9,717 nt of DNA, taken from NCBI GenBank assembly GCA_946480635.1, contig CAMLKV010000054.1:1-9717 (forward strand), read 5' to 3'. Position 1 is the first letter of the stretch. Each line of letters opens with the position of its first letter. Positions 7,559-9,717 of the stretch are shown here, piece after piece. The translations under genes were made by a program, and so were the position numbers. The stretch is from an uncultured Flavobacterium sp. Its GTDB lineage: Bacteria > Bacteroidota > Bacteroidia > Flavobacteriales > Flavobacteriaceae. The notes under the pieces are model-generated. The model was not told the origin of the DNA and made no database searches. It saw nothing but the letters and a program-made list of their open reading frames with translations.

Positions 7559-7606
7559 ACTCCGACTTAAAGCCATACCAAAGCCGTAAATACTCCGAGT
7601 AAAGCC
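7559..7606. repeat. Imperfect direct repeats ACTCCGA...AAAGCC
   Basis: ACTCCGACTTAAAGCC (7559-7574) and ACTCCGAGTAAAGCC (7592-7606) are near-identical copies 33 bases apart. A third AAAGCC lies between them at 7580-7585. The second copy includes TACTC-C-GAGTA (7591-7601), a short near-palindrome. These could be tandem protein-binding sites between the two divergent units or the internal structure of a repeat element. Confidence 0.5.
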
Positions 7607-7689
7607 GAACAAAAATTTATCTGAAATTAAATATTATCAAATTATTTTTTTTCTGACAACTTATTCAAATAACAATACCTCTTATTTCT

Positions 7690-7697
7690 TAAATTTG
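7690..7697 (+). promoter_or_regulatory. Probable -7 promoter element for ywqE
   Basis: TAAATTTG is an exact match to the Bacteroidetes -7 consensus TAnnTTTG. It sits 26 bases before the GTG start, so a transcript would begin close to the coding region with a leader of roughly 20 bases. A clear -33 TTG at the usual distance is not visible, so the assignment rests on the -7 element and its position. Confidence 0.5.
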
Positions 7698-7723
7698 CAC
7701 ACATCCCTTAAAATCTCAGAATC

Positions 7724-8452
7724 GTGATTTTTTTCAAAAAAAATAAACCTGTTTTAAAAGACTTATTTCAAGATGGCTTTACAGACATTCATTCTCATTT
7801 ATTTCCAGGAATAGATGATGGAGCAAAAACTATTGAAGAAACTATCCATTTAATTGATGGACTACAAAAAATAGGCTTTACAAAATTTATTACCACTCCA
7901 CACACTTTTAGTGGTTTTTGGGATAATACTAAAGAAGGAATACTTTTAAAAGAAAAAGAAACTAATTCTTTATTGAAAGACAAAAATGTAACTCTGAAAG
8001 CAGCATCTGAATATCTACTAGATGATCATTTTGCATTATTGTTTAAAAAAGGAGAAATCTTAACATTAAAAGATAATTTTGTTTTAGTAGAAATGTCCTA
8101 CTTGAATGCTCCAATTCATCTCTATGATTTATTGTTCGACTTACAAGTTGCTGGATACAAACCCGTTTTAGCCCATCCTGAACGTTACTTGTTTTATCAC
8201 AAAAATTTTGATGAGTACAAAAAACTAAAAAATTCAGGTTGTGCTTTACAACTAAATCTTCTTTCAACTGTTGGATATTACGGTAGTGAAGTTGCTGAAG
8301 TAGCCAAAAAAATTCTGGAAAAAGGACTTTATGATTTTGCCGGTTCTGATGTTCATCATCAAAAACATTTGAAAGCATTTGAAAATAAAGTTTTATTTAA
8401 AGACACAAAAGGATTAGAGGAAGTTATTATAAATAATAATTTTTTCAAATAG
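7724..8452 (+). CDS. ywqE: PHP-type protein tyrosine phosphatase (YwqE/CpsB/CapC family)
   Basis: A 242-residue metal-dependent phosphatase of the PHP superfamily. The metal ligands expected for the family are visible: DIHSH (H23, H25), TTPH (H60), SEYLLDDHF (E97), LAHPERY (H151), and AGSDVHH (D209, H211). The conserved PGIDDGAKT follows the first motif. Members remove phosphate from the tyrosine cluster of Wzc/CapB-type kinases, so the natural partner is the kinase encoded convergently just downstream. The start is GTG at 7724; no ATG precedes the conserved region, and the N-terminus FFKKNKPVLKDL has the length expected. It appears to be a single-gene transcript, with a -7-like element 26 bases upstream and a hairpin terminator 27 bases after its stop. 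The family is very secure. The specific substrate is inferred from context. Confidence 0.95.
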   Translation: MIFFKKNKPVLKDLFQDGFTDIHSHLFPGIDDGAKTIEETIHLIDGLQKIGFTKFITTPHTFSGFWDNTKEGILLKEKETNSLLKDKNVTLKAASEYLLDDHFALLFKKGEILTLKDNFVLVEMSYLNAPIHLYDLLFDLQVAGYKPVLAHPERYLFYHKNFDEYKKLKNSGCALQLNLLSTVGYYGSEVAEVAKKILEKGLYDFAGSDVHHQKHLKAFENKVLFKDTKGLEEVIINNNFFK

Positions 8453-8478
8453 AATATTTACACAGCAACAGAAAGAAT

Positions 8479-8513
8479 AAAAAAAAACCTCTAACTAAAT
8501 TAGAGGTTTTTTT
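8479..8513. terminator. Bidirectional intrinsic terminator
   Basis: The stem is CCTCTAA (8488-8494) with TTAGAGG (8500-8506) around the 5-base loop CTAAA. It is flanked by nine A residues on the left (8479-8487) and seven T residues on the right (8507-8513), which can pair to extend the stem. It therefore offers a U-tract in both directions and sits between two convergent genes, ending the phosphatase transcript and the kinase transcript. Confidence 0.92.
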
Positions 8514-8531
8514 ATTTATAAATATCATAGA

Positions 8532-9717
8532 CTATCCTACAAATGGAATAAAGCTAAAAAACTTTTTATACCAAGGTTTATTTTCAACCTCAACTCCATA
8601 ACCATAACCATAGCCATAACCATTAATGGTATCAGTATCGTTTAGCAATACGCATAAATTAGGTAATTTATTTTCTCTATGTAAAACTTCTAAAGTTTTT
8701 AGCATTGGTTTGTGTAAATAATTAGCTCTCACTACATAAATAAAAGAGTCTGCATTCTTGGAAATCAATAAAGTATCTGTCACTAAACTTACAGGAGCAG
8801 TGTCTACAATTATATAATCATATTCTTTTTTAAGATCCTCAAACATTAATTCTACTTTCTTACTCATTAGTAATTCAGCAGGATTTGGAGGAATAACACC
8901 TGCAGGTATTATGTCAAAACATTCATATCCATTCTGCTTAACTATGTAATCATGGATATCTGCTCCATTAGTTGACAAATAATTTGTCAAACCTCTGCCA
9001 GGCAAACTAACATATTCATCCAATTTTGGATTACGAATATCCATTCCAATCAATAAGACTTTTTTACCAGAAATAGCAATAGTAGCCGCTAAATTCATCG
9101 TAATGAAGGTCTTCCCTTCTTTTGGAACTGTTGATGTTAAAAAGATAGTTTTTGCCTTATCTGTACTAACATTATTGAGTATAAATTCTAAATTTGTTCT
9201 AACAATTCTAATGGCTTCAGCAGAGCTTGTTCTACTATCAGATTGAATAATTTCGTTATTTGAGTCTGAATGAGGAACATCACCAATAAAAGGGATTCCT
9301 AATCGATCAAGATCGTGTCTATCTTTAACTTTTGTATCTAAAAGACCTTTCACATAAATCACCAAGAATGGCATTCCCAAACCTAAAACAAAAGCTATTA
9401 AGTAAATCATTTGTCTTTTTGGTGAAACCGGATTTAAATTTTCATAGGCTTCATCTACAATTTTCGAATTAGGTGCGGTACCTGCTAGTGTAATAGCAGT
9501 TTCTTCTCTCTTTTTAAATAAATAAAGATATAGTTCTTCTTTTATTTGTTGTTGTCTAAAAATATTTCTAAACTCTCTCTCCTGAGTAGGTATTTGAGAA
9601 ATTTTACCCCCCAAAACGTTTTTTTCCTTACTTACTTCATTTTTCTTAACAAGAAGCGATGACCTTAATCTCATCAAACTTTCGTTAATTGACAACCTAA
9701 CTGAAGCAATTTTTTCA
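8532..9717 (-). CDS. wzc: Tyrosine autokinase / polysaccharide chain-length regulator, 5' end outside window
   Basis: The C-terminal 395 codons of a Wzc/CapAB-type protein. The frame is open to the right edge, so the apparent TTG start at 9695 is only an internal codon. From the N-terminal side there is a periplasmic helical stretch and a conserved segment around PTQEREFRNIFRQQQIKEEL (about 9580-9520), typical of the region before the second membrane helix. That helix follows (MIYLIAFVLGLGMPFLVIYV, about 9410-9350), and then the cytoplasmic BY-kinase domain. Kinase motifs are Walker A STVPKEGKTF (about 9134-9105), Walker A' IGMDIRNP and Walker B YIIVDTAP. The tail has a tyrosine cluster GYGYGYGYG and a further WY near the C-terminus. 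The protein controls chain length and export through cycles of tyrosine phosphorylation, opposed by the neighbouring phosphatase. Known members are inner-membrane oligomers. Walker A' has MD where many relatives have AD. Confidence 0.95.
   Translation of the reverse strand, partial: EKIASVRLSINESLMRLRSSLLVKKNEVSKEKNVLGGKISQIPTQEREFRNIFRQQQIKEELYLYLFKKREETAITLAGTAPNSKIVDEAYENLNPVSPKRQMIYLIAFVLGLGMPFLVIYVKGLLDTKVKDRHDLDRLGIPFIGDVPHSDSNNEIIQSDSRTSSAEAIRIVRTNLEFILNNVSTDKAKTIFLTSTVPKEGKTFITMNLAATIAISGKKVLLIGMDIRNPKLDEYVSLPGRGLTNYLSTNGADIHDYIVKQNGYECFDIIPAGVIPPNPAELLMSKKVELMFEDLKKEYDYIIVDTAPVSLVTDTLLISKNADSFIYVVRANYLHKPMLKTLEVLHRENKLPNLCVLLNDTDTINGYGYGYGYGVEVENKPWYKKFFSFIPFVG
8596..8619 (-). repeat. 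Hexanucleotide tandem repeat encoding the Tyr-Gly cluster
   Basis: Four units of CCATAA, one of them CCATAG, run from 8596 to 8619 on the plus strand. On the coding strand they read as alternating Gly and Tyr codons, giving the four alternating tyrosines of the kinase tail. Because the unit is six bases, gain or loss of a copy keeps the frame and changes the number of phosphorylatable tyrosines. Confidence 0.85.

Larger units (their letters stand above)
7501..7610. other. GC-rich block with protein-like reading, possible gene remnant or dispersed repeat
   Basis: By hand count, 48 of 110 bases are G or C, against about 17-18% on both flanks. Both strands read open across much of it without a usable start codon. 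The minus strand from 7616 to a TAA at 7517-7515 gives a peptide containing YSEYLRLWYGFKSECGES. The plus strand from 7474 to a TAA at 7600-7602 contains LDRYAKRSLNILLNDSPHSD. Neither has an ATG and neither is a family I recognise. The block could be a decayed gene end, an intergenic repeat unit, or a structured leader of the leftward operon. Confidence 0.45.
7369..7723. other. Divergent intergenic region between wzm and ywqE
   Basis: This region must hold the start signals for both the leftward export/glycosyltransferase operon and the rightward phosphatase gene. Its outer parts are very AT-rich: by hand count lines 7441-7500 and 7621-7680 are about 17-18% G+C. The middle, roughly 7501-7610, is about 44% and carries repeats listed separately. 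I see a good -7-like element for the plus strand at 7690-7697 and only a weak candidate for the minus strand. No tRNA or riboswitch is recognisable. The 19 in-frame codons at 7369-7425 upstream of the chosen wzm start are probably untranslated leader. Confidence 0.7.

Noticed and set aside
8043..8378. Minus-strand open frame of 111 codons
   Set aside because: It is antisense to the phosphatase, whose metal-ligand motifs are intact on the plus strand.
9693..9695. TTG at 9695 as the start of the kinase
   Set aside because: The frame continues without a stop to the window edge, and the protein at this point is already in the middle of the periplasmic region of a Wzc-type protein.
1..9717. CRISPR arrays, tRNA or rRNA genes, insertion sequences
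   Set aside because: I saw no regularly spaced repeats, no tRNA-like cloverleaf, no rRNA sequence, and no transposase motifs or terminal inverted repeats.

Overview
The window looks like part of a surface-polysaccharide locus from a Bacteroidetes/Flavobacteriia-type bacterium, probably Flavobacterium-like. The evidence is very AT-rich DNA (many 60-base lines hold under 30% G+C), start codons without Shine-Dalgarno motifs, one TAnnTTTG-type promoter element, and the gene set itself. The placement rests on these traits and on resemblance to known families. No database search was possible.

Positions 1-7368 hold a compact minus-strand operon, read from right to left. It starts with an ABC-2 type polysaccharide export permease (Wzm-like) and its ATPase with a C-terminal Wzt-type domain. 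Next come a class I SAM methyltransferase, two GT2 glycosyltransferases, a GT-B glycosyltransferase, an FkbM-family methyltransferase, and a further GT-A glycosyltransferase that runs off the left edge. From the ATPase onward the genes are almost touching, with gaps from -4 to 25 bases, so they are probably co-transcribed. Together they suggest cytoplasmic assembly of a glycan on a lipid carrier, methyl decoration or capping, and export by the ABC transporter, as in ABC-dependent O-antigen or capsule pathways.

Positions 7369-7723 are a divergent intergenic region. It is very AT-rich apart from a compositionally foreign block at about 7501-7610 that carries short repeats. A probable promoter for the rightward gene lies next to that gene's start.

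Positions 7724-8452 encode, on the plus strand, a PHP-type tyrosine phosphatase (YwqE/CpsB family). A bidirectional hairpin terminator separates it from the convergent 3' part of a bacterial tyrosine autokinase and chain-length regulator (Wzc/CapB type), which runs off the right edge. The kinase and phosphatase are a classic regulatory pair for polysaccharide production.

The locus type is familiar and I do not see a clearly new system. The points most worth a second look are the mosaic wzt gene with a 22-base perfect palindrome at its domain junction, the GC-rich intergenic block, the possible methyl-capping module, a glycosyltransferase with no ATG start lying in frame with its upstream neighbour, and a hexanucleotide repeat that encodes the kinase's tyrosine cluster.
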